Shown piece after piece: positions 20,264 through 29,342 of a stretch of 64,000 bases of DNA. A model generated the notes under the pieces. The model was not told the origin of the DNA and did not search any database. It saw nothing but the letters and a program-made list of their open reading frames with translations. A program made the translations under genes and the position numbers. Source of the DNA: Castellaniella ginsengisoli (GTDB taxonomy: Bacteria > Pseudomonadota > Gammaproteobacteria > Burkholderiales > Burkholderiaceae_B); assembly GCF_039523235.1 (NCBI RefSeq), contig NZ_BAAAEX010000009.1. One strand, 5' to 3'. How positions within the stretch are numbered: the stretch's first letter is position 1; each line of letters opens with the position of its first letter.

Positions 20264-20289
20264 GCTTATGTCCACATAAAGACATAAGC
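20264..20289. promoter_or_regulatory. Inverted repeat upstream of the cysJIG operon
   Basis: GCTTATGTC (20264-20272) and GACATAAGC (20281-20289) are perfect 9-bp inverted repeats around an 8-base AT-rich spacer, about 70 bp before cysJ. They are AT-rich in a GC-rich setting and fit a dimeric regulator site. CysB, the LysR-type activator of sulfur genes, is the obvious candidate, but its consensus is too loose for a call. TTGCTT (20263-20268) and TAAGCA (20286-20291) are spaced 17 bp like a weak promoter inside the repeat. Confidence 0.5.
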
Positions 20290-20306
20290 ATCGGTTCGTT
20301 CACGGC

Positions 20307-20342
20307 ATGAAGGAAGCGTCCGAGAATGGACGCTTCCTTCAT
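20307..20342. terminator. Perfect 15-bp hairpin between roxA and cysJ
   Basis: 20307-20321 and 20328-20342 are perfect reverse complements (stem ATGAAGGAAGCGTCC) around the loop GAGAAT. It resembles the bidirectional terminator at 25411-25444 in layout, but no T tract follows. It most likely ends mutS-roxA transcription. It ends 17 bp before the cysJ ATG, so it would lie in the cysJ leader if the promoter is upstream, where it could act as an attenuator or mask the start. Confidence 0.6.
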
Positions 20343-20359
20343 TTCCACAAGACCGTGCC

Positions 20360-22165
20360 ATGCTCGCGCCGAACTACCTGCCCGAAGCCCACCATGCCCT
20401 GATCGCCGAACTGGTCGGCACGCTGGAGTCCCCCAGCCTGCACTGGCTCTCGGGCTATTTCGCCGGGGTCGCCCAGGCCCGCCAGCCCGCGCGCGAATCC
20501 GCGCCGCCGCTGACGGTGGCGGCCGCGCCCGCCGCCGACGCCGCACAGCGTCTGACCATTCTCTACGGCAGCCAGACGGGCAATGCCAAGCGCCTGGCGA
20601 CCGGGCTGTATGAACAGGTTCAGGGCCTGGGCCTGGAGGCGCGCCTGGTCCGGGCCGACCAGTACAAGACCAAGGAGCTGAAGGACGAACAACTGCTCTA
20701 TGTCGTGATGAGCACGCAAGGCGACGGCGATCCGCCCGACGACTCCATCGCCTGGGTCGAGTTCCTGCTGGGCAAGCGCGCGCCCAAGCTGCCCCGGCTG
20801 AAATACGCCGTGCTCGGCCTGGGGGATTCCAGCTATCCCTCGTTCTGCGGGATTTCGCAAAAGATCGACGCCCGCCTGGCCGAACTGGGCGCGCAGCGCC
20901 TGCAGGAGGCGGGCGCGGCCGATCTGGACGTCGAGACGGTCGCCGTCCCCTGGCAGGCCCGGGCTCTGGAACAGGCGCGCGAGGCCCTGAAAGCCGGCGC
21001 GGCCGCCGCCCCCCAGGCGACCGTGACGCCGCTGCATCCCCAGACCGAGAAATTCACCCGCGACCGCCCGTTCCAGGCCGAAGTCCTGCTGAACCAGCCC
21101 ATCACGGGCCGCGACAGCGACAAGGACATCCGCCATCTGGAGCTGTCCCTGGAGGGCAGCAAGCTGCACTACGAACCCGGCGATGCCCTGGGCGTGTGGC
21201 CCCTGCAGGACGATACCCTGGTCGCCCGCGTCCTGGAGGCCAGCGGCCTGAATGCCGCCGATGCCGTCGAACACCAGGGCGCCAGCCGTCCTCTGGGCGA
21301 ATGGCTGGGCCGCTACCGCGAACTGACGGTGCTGACCCGCCCCTTCCTGGCGGCCCTGGCGGAACGCGCGCAGCAGGGCGACCTGACGGCGCTGCTGGCG
21401 CCCGACGCCCGGGAGCAGTTGGCCGCCTACCTGAGCACGCATCAGTTGATCGATGCGCTGCGCCAATGGCCGGTACGCTGGAGCGGGCCGGAGCTGGTGG
21501 CGGCCCTGCGGCCACTGACTCCGCGCCTGTACTCGATCGCCTCCTGTGCGGCCGTGGCCGAAGACGAAGTCCACCTGACGCTCGGGCACGTCGCCTTCGA
21601 GCTGGACGGCGAAGCCCGCTGGGGCGTGGCCTCGCATTTCCTGTCCGAGCGCGCCGAAGGCGACACCGTTCCGGTCTTCATCGAGGAAAACACGCGCTTT
21701 CGCCTGCCGGCCGACGCGTCCCGCGACATCATCATGATCGGCGCGGGCACCGGCGTAGCGCCGTTTCGCGCCTTCGTCCAGGCACGCGCCGAGGCCGGCG
21801 CCCCGGGCCGCAACTGGCTGTTTTTCGGCAACCCGCATTTCACCAGCGATTTCCTGTACCAGACCGAATGGCAGCAGGCGTTGAAGGACGGCCATCTGCA
21901 CCGCATCGACCTGGCGTTTTCACGCGATCAGGCTGAAAAAATCTATGTGCAGCACAAGCTGCTGGCGCAAGGCGCGGACGTGTACGACTGGATCCAGGCA
22001 GGCGCCTGCGTCTACGTCTGCGGCGATGCCGACCGCATGGCCCGCGACGTGCATGCCGCGCTGCTGGACATCGCCCAGGATCACGGCGGCCTGGACAGCG
22101 AGGGCGCCCGCCAGTGGCTGGACGACCTGGCGGCCCAGGGGCGCTACGCGCGCGACGTCTACTGA
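20360..22165 (+). CDS. cysJ: Sulfite reductase (NADPH) flavoprotein alpha-component
   Basis: Passes electrons from NADPH through FAD and FMN to the CysI hemoprotein for six-electron reduction of sulfite to sulfide. The 601-residue protein has a short N-terminal extension, a flavodoxin FMN domain (about 64-205; LTILYGSQTGNAKRLA), an FAD domain (RLYSIAS) and an NADPH-binding domain (GAGTGVAPFRAF, YVCGDADRMARDV), ending in the expected aromatic Tyr. No Shine-Dalgarno sequence is evident before the ATG at 20360; a strong hairpin lies just upstream. cysI follows after 42 bp. Confidence 0.96.
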   Translation: MLAPNYLPEAHHALIAELVGTLESPSLHWLSGYFAGVAQARQPARESAPPLTVAAAPAADAAQRLTILYGSQTGNAKRLATGLYEQVQGLGLEARLVRADQYKTKELKDEQLLYVVMSTQGDGDPPDDSIAWVEFLLGKRAPKLPRLKYAVLGLGDSSYPSFCGISQKIDARLAELGAQRLQEAGAADLDVETVAVPWQARALEQAREALKAGAAAAPQATVTPLHPQTEKFTRDRPFQAEVLLNQPITGRDSDKDIRHLELSLEGSKLHYEPGDALGVWPLQDDTLVARVLEASGLNAADAVEHQGASRPLGEWLGRYRELTVLTRPFLAALAERAQQGDLTALLAPDAREQLAAYLSTHQLIDALRQWPVRWSGPELVAALRPLTPRLYSIASCAAVAEDEVHLTLGHVAFELDGEARWGVASHFLSERAEGDTVPVFIEENTRFRLPADASRDIIMIGAGTGVAPFRAFVQARAEAGAPGRNWLFFGNPHFTSDFLYQTEWQQALKDGHLHRIDLAFSRDQAEKIYVQHKLLAQGADVYDWIQAGACVYVCGDADRMARDVHAALLDIAQDHGGLDSEGARQWLDDLAAQGRYARDVY

Positions 22166-22207
22166 TCCGGACCGGCACCTCTTCAACCCTATTGAGCCAT
22201 ACCCGAC

Positions 22208-23926
22208 ATGAGTGTTTCCCCCCTGTCCCCCCTGGAAGACATCAAGACCGGCAGCCGCTTCCTGCGCGGCACCATCGCCCGCGAACTGGAAAACCCGGTC
22301 ACCGGTGCCATCCCCGAAGCCGACACCAAACTGCTGAAATTCCACGGCAGCTACATGCAGGACGACCGCGACATCCGCGATGAGCGGCGCAAGCAGAAAC
22401 TGGAGCCGGCCTACGCCTTCATGGTGCGCGCCCGCCTGCCGGGCGGCGTGATCAGCCCCGACCAATGGCTGGCCCTAGACGAACTGGCACAAAAATACGC
22501 CACCCGCGGCCTGCGCATCACCACCCGCCAGACCTTCCAGTGGCACGGCATCCTGAAGCGCAATCTGCGTGCCTTCATGCAAGGCATCCACGAGGCTCGC
22601 GCCACCACCATCGCCGCCTGCGGCGACGTGAACCGCCAGGTCATCAGTTCGGTCAACCCGCACCTGTCCAGCCAGCACGCGCTGACGCAACAATGGGTGC
22701 AGCGCCTGTCCGACCACTTCCTGCCCCGCACCAGCGCCTACGCCGAGATCTGGCTGGGCGGCGAGCAGGTCGGCGAAGCGGCGGACGAAGAACCCATCTA
22801 CGGCAACAATTCCGCCTACCTGCCGCGCAAGTTCAAGATCGGCGTCGCCCTGCCGCCGACCAACGACTGCGATGTCTTCGCCAACGACCTGGGCCTGGTC
22901 GCCATCATCGAGGACGGAAAACTGCAAGGCTTCAACGTGGCGGTGGGCGGGGGCATGGGCGCCACGGCGGGCGACCCGAGCACCTACCCGCGCCTGGGCA
23001 CGCTGATCGGCTTTACCCGGCCGGAAAACGTCGTGGCCGTGGCCGAGGCCGTGGTCACCCTGCAGCGCGACCACGGCGACCGCAAGGAGCGCCAGCATGC
23101 GCGCCTGAAATACACCGTGGACCGCCTGGGCGTGGACTGGTTCCGCGAGCAGGTCGCGCTGCGCAGCGGCGCCCCCCTGGAGCCGTTGCGCCCCTATCGC
23201 TTCGAACGCAACGGCGACCGCTACGGCTGGGCGCGCGGCGAGGACGGACGCTGGCACCTGGGGCTGTACATCGCCTCGGGCCGACTGTGGGACCAGGACG
23301 GTCTGCGCCTGCAGACCGGCATGCGCGAGATCGCCAGGATCCTGAAGGGCGAATTCCGCCTGACCTGCAACCAGAACCTGGTGATCGCCAATGTGGACGA
23401 GGCCGACCGCGCCGCCATCGACGCCCTGGTCGAGGCATACGGGCTGGACGGCTACAAGGAGCAAAGCGGCATCCGCCGCCACCACATCGCCTGCGTCGCG
23501 CTGCCTACATGCGGGCTGGCGATGGCCGAGAGCGAGCGCTACGCCCCGGTGCTGCTGCCCAAGCTGGAGGCGCTGCTGGATACGCACGGCCTGCGCGACG
23601 CGCCCATCCTGCTGCGCCTGTCGGGCTGCCCGAACGGCTGTTCGCGCCCCTACCTGGGCGAGATCGCCTTGGTCGGCCGCGCCCTGGGGCGCTACGACCT
23701 GCGCCTGGGCGCGGACTTCATCGGCGAGCGCCTGAACGTTCTCTACCGCGAAAACATCACCGAAGACGACATCCTATCCAGCCTGGACGCCCTGTTCGGC
23801 CAATATGCGCGCGAACGCATCGCGGAGGAAGGTTTCGGCGACTTCCTGGTGCGCGCCGGCGTGATCCAGGCGGACGCGCGCGACCCGCACATTGCGGCGC
23901 CCGGCAACAAGGCGAGCGCGGCATGA
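22208..23926 (+). CDS. cysI: Sulfite reductase (NADPH) hemoprotein beta-component
   Basis: Siroheme and [4Fe-4S] enzyme that reduces sulfite to sulfide. The 572-residue product has the full cluster ligand set: CVALPTC (C-x5-C) and GCPNGCSRPY (C-x3-C). The siroheme/sulfite-binding basic segments GLRITTRQTFQWHG and the Cys/Arg/Lys-rich active site region are present. It is cytoplasmic and works as a complex with CysJ. It overlaps cysG by 4 bp (ATGA), so translation is probably coupled. Confidence 0.97.
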   Translation: MSVSPLSPLEDIKTGSRFLRGTIARELENPVTGAIPEADTKLLKFHGSYMQDDRDIRDERRKQKLEPAYAFMVRARLPGGVISPDQWLALDELAQKYATRGLRITTRQTFQWHGILKRNLRAFMQGIHEARATTIAACGDVNRQVISSVNPHLSSQHALTQQWVQRLSDHFLPRTSAYAEIWLGGEQVGEAADEEPIYGNNSAYLPRKFKIGVALPPTNDCDVFANDLGLVAIIEDGKLQGFNVAVGGGMGATAGDPSTYPRLGTLIGFTRPENVVAVAEAVVTLQRDHGDRKERQHARLKYTVDRLGVDWFREQVALRSGAPLEPLRPYRFERNGDRYGWARGEDGRWHLGLYIASGRLWDQDGLRLQTGMREIARILKGEFRLTCNQNLVIANVDEADRAAIDALVEAYGLDGYKEQSGIRRHHIACVALPTCGLAMAESERYAPVLLPKLEALLDTHGLRDAPILLRLSGCPNGCSRPYLGEIALVGRALGRYDLRLGADFIGERLNVLYRENITEDDILSSLDALFGQYARERIAEEGFGDFLVRAGVIQADARDPHIAAPGNKASAA

Positions 23927-25362
23927 ACCACTTTCCGCTGTTCGCCGACTTGAAAGGCCGCACGGCCCTCGTCGTCGGGGCGGGCCTGGTGGCCGAACGC
24001 AAGATCGCGCTGCTGCGCGCCGCGGGCGCCCGGGTGATCGTCAACGCCCGTGCCGCGCATCCCCAGGTGCAGGCGCGCGCCCGGCAGGGCGAGATCGAAC
24101 TGCGCCTGGGCGAATTCGACCCCGCCCTGCTGGACGAAGCCTGGCTGGCCGTCGCCGCCACCAACGACCGCGAACAGAACCGGCGCGTGGCCGACGCCGC
24201 CGCCGCCCGCCGCCTGTTCTGCAATGTCGTGGACGACCCCGAACTGTCCAGCGTCCAGGTGCCGGCCATCGTCGACCGGGCGCCGCTCACCATCGCCATT
24301 TCATCGGGCGGCGCCGCACCCGTGATCGCCCGGCGGCTGCGCGAGCGCATTGAATCGCTGTTCGATCCGGCCCTGGGCGCCTTGGCGGCCCTGGCGCAGC
24401 GCAAGCGGCCGGTCATTCGCCAGGCGCGGCCGCACCTGCGGGCGCGCCGGGACTTCTACGACTGGCTCTTGGACGGCCCCGTCCTGGGCGCCTTGCGGCG
24501 CGGCCGCGGCGACGAGGCGGAATCCCTGCTGGATCAGGCTCTGTCCGCCCGCACCCCGCCCCCGGCGGGCAAAGTGCTGCTGGTCGGCGCGGGGCCCGGC
24601 GACCCCGGCTTGCTGACGCTGCGCGGGCTGCGCGCCCTGAACGAAGCCGACGTGATCCTGGCCGACCGCCTGGTCAGCCCCGCCGTACTGTCGCTGGCGC
24701 GGCGCGACGCGCACGTGATCGACGTGGGCAAGGCGCCCGGCGGACCGCACGAATCCACCCAGGCCCGCATCCATGCCTTGATGGTGTCGCATGCGCGCCA
24801 GGGACGGTGCGTGGTGCGTCTGAAAGGCGGCGACCCCATGGTCTTTGGCCGGGGCGGCGAAGAGCTGCAGCACCTGAAGCGGCACGGCATCCCCTATGAG
24901 GTCGTGCCCGGCATCACGGCCGCACTGGCCTGCGGCGCCTATGCCGGCATCCCATTGACGCATCGCGACCACGCGCAATCCCTGACGCTGGCCACCGCGC
25001 ACCGGCGGGCGCAAACCGGCCCTCTCGCGTCGCCCGACGCCACACGCGGCGATGGCCGGACACGGGTCTACTACATGGGGGTGGAGCGTCTGCCGGCGCT
25101 GCGCGCGCAACTGCTGGCCGAAGGCCATGCCTCCGGGCTGCCGTGCGCCCTGGTGGAAAACGGCTCGCGGCCCGGGCAACGCACTCTGCATGCCACGCTG
25201 GGATCGGTCGTGGAAGAAGCGCGCCGCCACGCCATCCGTTCGCCCGCCCTGCTCATCGTCGGCGAGACCGCCTCTCTGGGCATGGATCTGGCCTGGTTCG
25301 GCGAGACGCTGCAAACGCCACCGGCGGGCGGCGCCGACATCCAGCGGCAGGCGGCCGCCTGA
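23923..25362 (+). CDS. cysG: Multifunctional siroheme synthase
   Basis: Makes siroheme, the CysI cofactor. The N-terminal half (about 1-205) is precorrin-2 dehydrogenase/sirohydrochlorin ferrochelatase, with the NAD motif ALVVGAGLVAERKI and SGGAAPVIARRLRERIE. The C-terminal half (about 215-465) is SAM-dependent uroporphyrinogen III methyltransferase, with LLVGAGPGDPGLLTLRG, VRLKGGDPMVFGRGGEE, VVPGITAALACGAYAGIPLTHR and VYYMGVERL. Length 479 is normal for the fused enzyme. The start ATG overlaps the cysI stop. The operon thus supplies enzyme and cofactor together and ends at a strong hairpin about 50 bp downstream. Confidence 0.96.
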   Translation: MNHFPLFADLKGRTALVVGAGLVAERKIALLRAAGARVIVNARAAHPQVQARARQGEIELRLGEFDPALLDEAWLAVAATNDREQNRRVADAAAARRLFCNVVDDPELSSVQVPAIVDRAPLTIAISSGGAAPVIARRLRERIESLFDPALGALAALAQRKRPVIRQARPHLRARRDFYDWLLDGPVLGALRRGRGDEAESLLDQALSARTPPPAGKVLLVGAGPGDPGLLTLRGLRALNEADVILADRLVSPAVLSLARRDAHVIDVGKAPGGPHESTQARIHALMVSHARQGRCVVRLKGGDPMVFGRGGEELQHLKRHGIPYEVVPGITAALACGAYAGIPLTHRDHAQSLTLATAHRRAQTGPLASPDATRGDGRTRVYYMGVERLPALRAQLLAEGHASGLPCALVENGSRPGQRTLHATLGSVVEEARRHAIRSPALLIVGETASLGMDLAWFGETLQTPPAGGADIQRQAAA

Positions 25363-25410
25363 ACCGCGCGTCCGCGGCGGGCCCGGCCCCTCGCGGCCGC
25401 CGCCTCGAAA

Positions 25411-25444
25411 GCAAAAGGCCAGGATTTCAATCCTGGCCTTTTGC
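25411..25444. terminator. Bidirectional intrinsic terminator between cysG and bamC
   Basis: 25411-25424 (GCAAAAGGCCAGGA) and 25431-25444 (TCCTGGCCTTTTGC) form a perfect 14-bp stem around the loop TTTCAA. An A run on one arm and a T run on the other give the usual shape of a terminator that serves both strands. It lies between the converging cysJIG and dapA-bamC operons. Confidence 0.88.
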
Positions 25445-25460
25445 ATGACGCGGATGCGGC

Positions 25461-26591
25461 TTACTGGGTTTCCTTCAGGTTTTTCGCCAGCACCGACAGG
25501 ATGCGGCGCGCCGTGTCGTCGGCCTTGGGCTGGCCGGCCTCGTCGCGCACGCTGACCTCGGTGCCGCCGCCCTGCTGCGCCAGATGAATGCGCAGCTTCT
25601 GGGGTTCCGCCGTATTGCGCGTGCCGAACAGGCGGCCGAAGACGGTCTGCTGCTCGATCTTTTCGCCCGAATCGGTATCCAGGTAGCGGATGTAGTAATC
25701 GCCCTGGTCGCGATTGCGGTCTTCGACCGTGAAGCGGGCCGAATCAATGGCCACGCCGACGCGGCGCCAGGCCCGGTCGAAAGGCTCGCCCACGGTGAGG
25801 GACGTCTGGTCGGCAGAGAGCTGGGCGGCAGACACCGTGGCGGCGCCCGCCTCGGCGGCCTTGACCTGCTGCGCGGCCTGCTGCTGGTCGGTACCCAGGT
25901 AGACCATCAGGCGCGCCAGCATGGCGGCATTCAGGCCCGGATCTTCCTTGCCGAAGACCCACTTGAAGGCCGTGCCATCGCCCGTGGGGGTTTCTTCCAT
26001 GTGCTGGTGGCTGAAATAGACCTCGGTCTTGCCGTTCACACGCTCCAGGCGGGTGGTGAAGCGGTCGCGTTCGCCGCTGTCGAAGACCTGGTCCAGCACG
26101 CTGCCCAGGGCGTTGCGCAGCCAGCCCTCGGGGATCTTGGCGCGGTTTTCCGCCCAATCGGTCTCGATCAGGCCCGCCTGGGGGTTCTGGGAGTGGATGG
26201 TGAAGCCTTGCTCGCCCCAGAATTCGATGATCTTCGGATACAGGGTTTCGGCGGGTTCGTTGACGACCAGCCAGCGCAGCGTCCCGTCGCGCATGACCTC
26301 GACGCCGGGGGTCCGGGGCAGCACGCGGTCGGCGGGATCGGCGCTTTGCGTGTTCTGGCGGGCCTGGTAGTCGCTCAGACGGGCAACGCCTTCGGGAGCC
26401 ACGTAATGGGTGTTCTTGTTGGCTTGGGTCAGGTCGGGCGGAATCGACAGCGGATCCCCCGTGACGGTGCTCTTGTATTCGATCGACTCGGACTGCCCGG
26501 TCAATTGGCCGAGCGTCGAGCAGGCGGACAGGGACAGCAGACCCGCCAGCACCAGGCTGGTCCGGGTAAGCGGCATGTGTTTCATCATCAC
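25461..26591 (-). CDS. bamC: Outer membrane protein assembly factor BamC (lipoprotein)
   Basis: Lipoprotein of the BAM complex, which folds beta-barrel proteins into the outer membrane. The 376-residue precursor has a signal peptide with lipobox LSLSAC (lipidated C24), an extended N-terminal segment (SIPPDLTQANKNTHY, the BamD-binding region in the family) and two helix-grip domains. It shares an ATGA overlap with dapA, the conserved dapA-bamC (nlpB) arrangement. Three consecutive Met codons leave the exact start open by two residues. Confidence 0.92.
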   Translation of the reverse strand: MMMKHMPLTRTSLVLAGLLSLSACSTLGQLTGQSESIEYKSTVTGDPLSIPPDLTQANKNTHYVAPEGVARLSDYQARQNTQSADPADRVLPRTPGVEVMRDGTLRWLVVNEPAETLYPKIIEFWGEQGFTIHSQNPQAGLIETDWAENRAKIPEGWLRNALGSVLDQVFDSGERDRFTTRLERVNGKTEVYFSHQHMEETPTGDGTAFKWVFGKEDPGLNAAMLARLMVYLGTDQQQAAQQVKAAEAGAATVSAAQLSADQTSLTVGEPFDRAWRRVGVAIDSARFTVEDRNRDQGDYYIRYLDTDSGEKIEQQTVFGRLFGTRNTAEPQKLRIHLAQQGGGTEVSVRDEAGQPKADDTARRILSVLAKNLKETQ

Positions 26592-27490
26592 AGAGAACCT
26601 GCTTCAATCAGGGCTTGGCGCACAACGGTGCGTAACGAATCCGACAAGGGGGTGAGCGGCAGGCGGTAGCCCAGTTGGGTCAGGCCCATCTCGGCGACGG
26701 CCCACTTGACGGGGATAGGGTTGGCTTCGAGGAACAGCACGCGGCTCAGCGTCGCGAGCTGCTTGTTCAGCCGGCGGGTTTCGGGCACGTCGCCCCGCAG
26801 CGCGGCGGCGCACAAATCGTGCATCAGGCGCGGCGCGACGTTGGCGGTGACGGAGATATTGCCCCGGCCGCCCAGCAGGATCAGCGCGGCCGCGGTGGGG
26901 TCGTCGCCGCTGATGACATGGAAGCCTTCGGGCGCGGCCGCGATCAGTTGGGCGCCGCGGGCGATATTGCCGGTGGCGTCTTTGACGCCGATGATGCCGG
27001 GCACCTGGGCCAGACGCAGGATGGTCTCGTTGGACAGATCCGCCACGGTGCGCCCCGGCACGTTGTACAGGATGCTGGGCAGGTCGCCGGATTCGGCGAT
27101 GGCGCGAAAGTGCTGGTACAGGCCTTCCTGGGTGGGCTTGTTGTAATAGGGGACGACCGTCAGGCCGGCCGCGGCGCCGGCCGCGTAGGCATGGCGCTGC
27201 AGTTCGATGGCTTCCGCGGTGGAATTGCCGCCGGTGCCCGCGATCACGGGGATGCGCCCGTCGGCGTGGCGCACGGCCAGTTCGATGAGTTCGGCCTGCT
27301 CTTGCACGGTGACCGTGGGGGATTCACCGGACGTGCCGACCACCACCAGGGCGTCGGTGCCCTGCTCGACGTGCCAGTCGATCAGTTTTCGGAAGGCTTC
27401 CAGGTCCAGTTGCCCATCGGGATGCATGGGCGTGACCAGGGCAACCATGCTGCCCTGAAAGACTGGGGTCGATGAATCCGAACCGGCCAT
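26588..27490 (-). CDS. dapA: 4-hydroxy-tetrahydrodipicolinate synthase
   Basis: Condenses pyruvate with aspartate semialdehyde, the first committed step to lysine and diaminopimelate. The 300-residue TIM-barrel protein has the Schiff-base Lys in GIIGVKDATGN (K170), the catalytic Tyr in LYNVPGR (Y142), the pyruvate loop GTSGES (52-57) and VVPYYNKPTQEG. It is the first gene of the dapA-bamC pair. Confidence 0.97.
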   Translation of the reverse strand: MAGSDSSTPVFQGSMVALVTPMHPDGQLDLEAFRKLIDWHVEQGTDALVVVGTSGESPTVTVQEQAELIELAVRHADGRIPVIAGTGGNSTAEAIELQRHAYAAGAAAGLTVVPYYNKPTQEGLYQHFRAIAESGDLPSILYNVPGRTVADLSNETILRLAQVPGIIGVKDATGNIARGAQLIAAAPEGFHVISGDDPTAAALILLGGRGNISVTANVAPRLMHDLCAAALRGDVPETRRLNKQLATLSRVLFLEANPIPVKWAVAEMGLTQLGYRLPLTPLSDSLRTVVRQALIEAGSL

Positions 27491-27572
27491 GATGAGGAAT
27501 GCCTCCGCAAGACGCCCGGAAAGGATCCCGAGCGAAACAAAAAGCCAAGTTTACCGGATTCGGACCGGCGAT

Positions 27573-28226
27573 CTATAAAAATCCGCTGACGACCCACTGG
27601 CCCAGTTTCAGGAGCGGCAGCATCAGGGGCCAGAGCCACCCGAGCATCATCAGCACGATCAGGATCACCAGCCCGTAGGGCTCGATGCGGCCATAGCGCC
27701 AGGCCAGGCGGGGCGGCAGCAGGCTGAAGACGATCCGTCCGCCGTCCAGCGGCGGCAACGGCAGCAGATTGAGCGCCATCAGGATCAGATTGACCTGGAC
27801 CCCGGCCTGGGCCATCAATGCCCAGAAATCCCCGGGGCCGCCGATCAGGCCCGCCATCAGCAAGACGCGCAGGAACAGCACCCAGCCGATGGCCATCAGC
27901 AGGTTGGAAGCCGGCCCCGCCAGCGCCACCCACAGCATGTCGCGCTTGGGCCGGCGCAGGCGGCCCCAGTCGACCGGCACGGGCTTGGCCCAGCCGAACA
28001 GCAGCCCGCCGCCCATGAGCTTGGTGGTGAACAGCAGGACCAGGGGCACGACGATCGTCCCCATCGGGTCGATGTGGCGCAGAGGGCTCAGGCTGATGCG
28101 GCCGGCCTGCGCGGCCGTGGGATCGCCGAAATAGCGCGCCACGTAGCCGTGCGCAGCCTCGTGCAGGGTAATGGCGAACAGGACCGGCAGGGCATAGACC
28201 GCAAGGGTCTGGATCAGATTGTCCAC
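27573..28226 (-). CDS. Site-2-protease-family (M50) membrane metalloprotease
   Basis: A 217-residue polytopic membrane protein of peptidase family M50 (Rv2869c/YwhC-like subgroup). The zinc motif HEAAH (22-26) lies in the first hydrophobic segment; the third ligand Asp is in NLLPLPPLDGGR. No PDZ domain is present, unlike RseP. Such short M50 proteins are widespread and mostly uncharacterised; substrate unknown. dapA lies downstream on the same strand after 82 bp. A small GC hairpin (28248-28264) lies just upstream. Confidence 0.88.
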   Translation of the reverse strand: MDNLIQTLAVYALPVLFAITLHEAAHGYVARYFGDPTAAQAGRISLSPLRHIDPMGTIVVPLVLLFTTKLMGGGLLFGWAKPVPVDWGRLRRPKRDMLWVALAGPASNLLMAIGWVLFLRVLLMAGLIGGPGDFWALMAQAGVQVNLILMALNLLPLPPLDGGRIVFSLLPPRLAWRYGRIEPYGLVILIVLMMLGWLWPLMLPLLKLGQWVVSGFL

Positions 28227-28302
28227 AGGAACTCGGAAGTGCGAAGCGCCGGCCGATGGCCGGCAAACCCCGTAAGCTTAACCGCTTGCGCCGCAGGCGG
28301 TG

Positions 28303-28929
28303 TCAGGCCAGGCCCAGAGCGGCCGGATCGCCGCGCCCGACGCGCACGACTTTGGGGGGTTCCTCCGTCAGATCGACGACGGTGGTGGGCTCGAAGGGGC
28401 AGGAGCCGCCGTCGACGATGGCGGCCAGGTCGTGCTGATAGCGGCCGACGATGTCCTGGGCGTCGTTCAGGGGCAGGGTTTCATCGCGCGGGATCAAGGT
28501 GGTCGACAGCAGCGGCGAGCCGGCCGCCTCGATCAGGGCCAGCGCGACCCGGTGCTCGGGCACGCGGATGCCGATGGTCTTGCGCGAGGGATGCGAAACG
28601 CGGCGGGGAACCTCTTTGGTGGCTTCCAGGATGAAGGTCCAGGGGCCTGGCGTGGCCAGCTTCAGCAGCCGGTACTGGGGATTGTCGACTTTGGCGAAGT
28701 GGCTGATTTCCGCCAGATCGCGGCACAGCAAGGTCAGATGATGGCGTTCGTCCAGGCCGCGCAGCCGCCGCAGGCGTTCGGCGGCGTCCTTGTCGTCCAG
28801 GCGCGCCACGACGGCATAGCTGGAATCGGTGGGGACAGCCACCAGCCCTCCCTGGGCCAGCAGGTCTCCGGCCTGCTGAAGCAGCCTGGATTGCGGGTTT
28901 TCGGGATGGACGACGAAAATCTGTGCCAT
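28303..28929 (-). CDS. YrdC/Sua5-type protein, YciO subgroup
   Basis: A 208-residue protein of the YrdC/Sua5 fold, which in TsaC makes threonylcarbamoyl-AMP for the tRNA t6A modification. Visible blocks are VAVPTDSSYAVVARLDD, LTLLCRDLAEISHFAKVDN, PGPWTFILEATKEVPRRV, TIGIRVPEH and SPLLSTTLIPRDE. The sequence is closer to YciO than to TsaC, so its part in t6A is uncertain. The start is taken at the ATG at 28929 (MAQIFVVHPENPQ). It lies upstream of the M50 protease gene on the same strand. Confidence 0.85.
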   Translation of the reverse strand: MAQIFVVHPENPQSRLLQQAGDLLAQGGLVAVPTDSSYAVVARLDDKDAAERLRRLRGLDERHHLTLLCRDLAEISHFAKVDNPQYRLLKLATPGPWTFILEATKEVPRRVSHPSRKTIGIRVPEHRVALALIEAAGSPLLSTTLIPRDETLPLNDAQDIVGRYQHDLAAIVDGGSCPFEPTTVVDLTEEPPKVVRVGRGDPAALGLA

Positions 28930-29079
28930 GAGAGGGTTCCTTATGGGAGAAGTCCGGCCGCCAGGGGCACGGCCTGCGGCCGGGCCGATTTCCGGGCGGC
29001 CCCGGCAAACCGCTGAAATCAAATCCGTAACCGATAACATGACCTAAAACGGGATGACGATCAAGCGCCCGACGACTGC

Positions 29080-29108
29080 CTGCAAAAGGATTTCAGGCAT
29101 GCTAGAAT
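29080..29108 (+). promoter_or_regulatory. Probable promoter of tRNA-His
   Basis: TAGAAT (29103-29108) is a good -10 box, 16 bp before the tRNA; CTGCAA (29080-29085) is a weak -35 match at 17 bp spacing. The position fits a short stable-RNA leader. Confidence 0.45.
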
Positions 29109-29124
29109 TCCTGTTCTCTGAGTG

Positions 29125-29200
29125 GTGACCGTAGCTCAGTTGGTAGAGTCCCGGATTGTGATTCCGGTTGTCGTGGGTTCGAGCCCCATCGGTCACCCCA
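29125..29200 (+). tRNA. tRNA-His (anticodon GTG)
   Basis: A full cloverleaf: acceptor arms GTGACCG/CGGTCAC, D arm with AGCTCAGTTGGTAGAG, anticodon stem-loop centred on TTGTGAT (anticodon GTG) and T arm GGGTTCGAGCCCC. The G at 29124 is the tRNA-His-specific G-1, pairing with C73; CCA is encoded. A T run (29202-29207) follows and probably ends transcription. Confidence 0.97.
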
Positions 29201-29342
29201 CTTTTTTATTGCCGTGCCGCCTCCGGGCGCAGAAAGCAAAGATTGCCGCACGGAATATGTGCTCCCGGTTCACGGGCTGGCGGGGACGACCCCGCCCGAT
29301 CGCATCCACGCGGTGACGACACCGCCGCAGCGAACCTTCTCC

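Noticed and set aside
28248..28264. Terminator upstream of the M50 protease gene
   Set aside because: The 7-bp GC stem with a 3-base loop has no T tract on either strand and is common by chance at this GC content.
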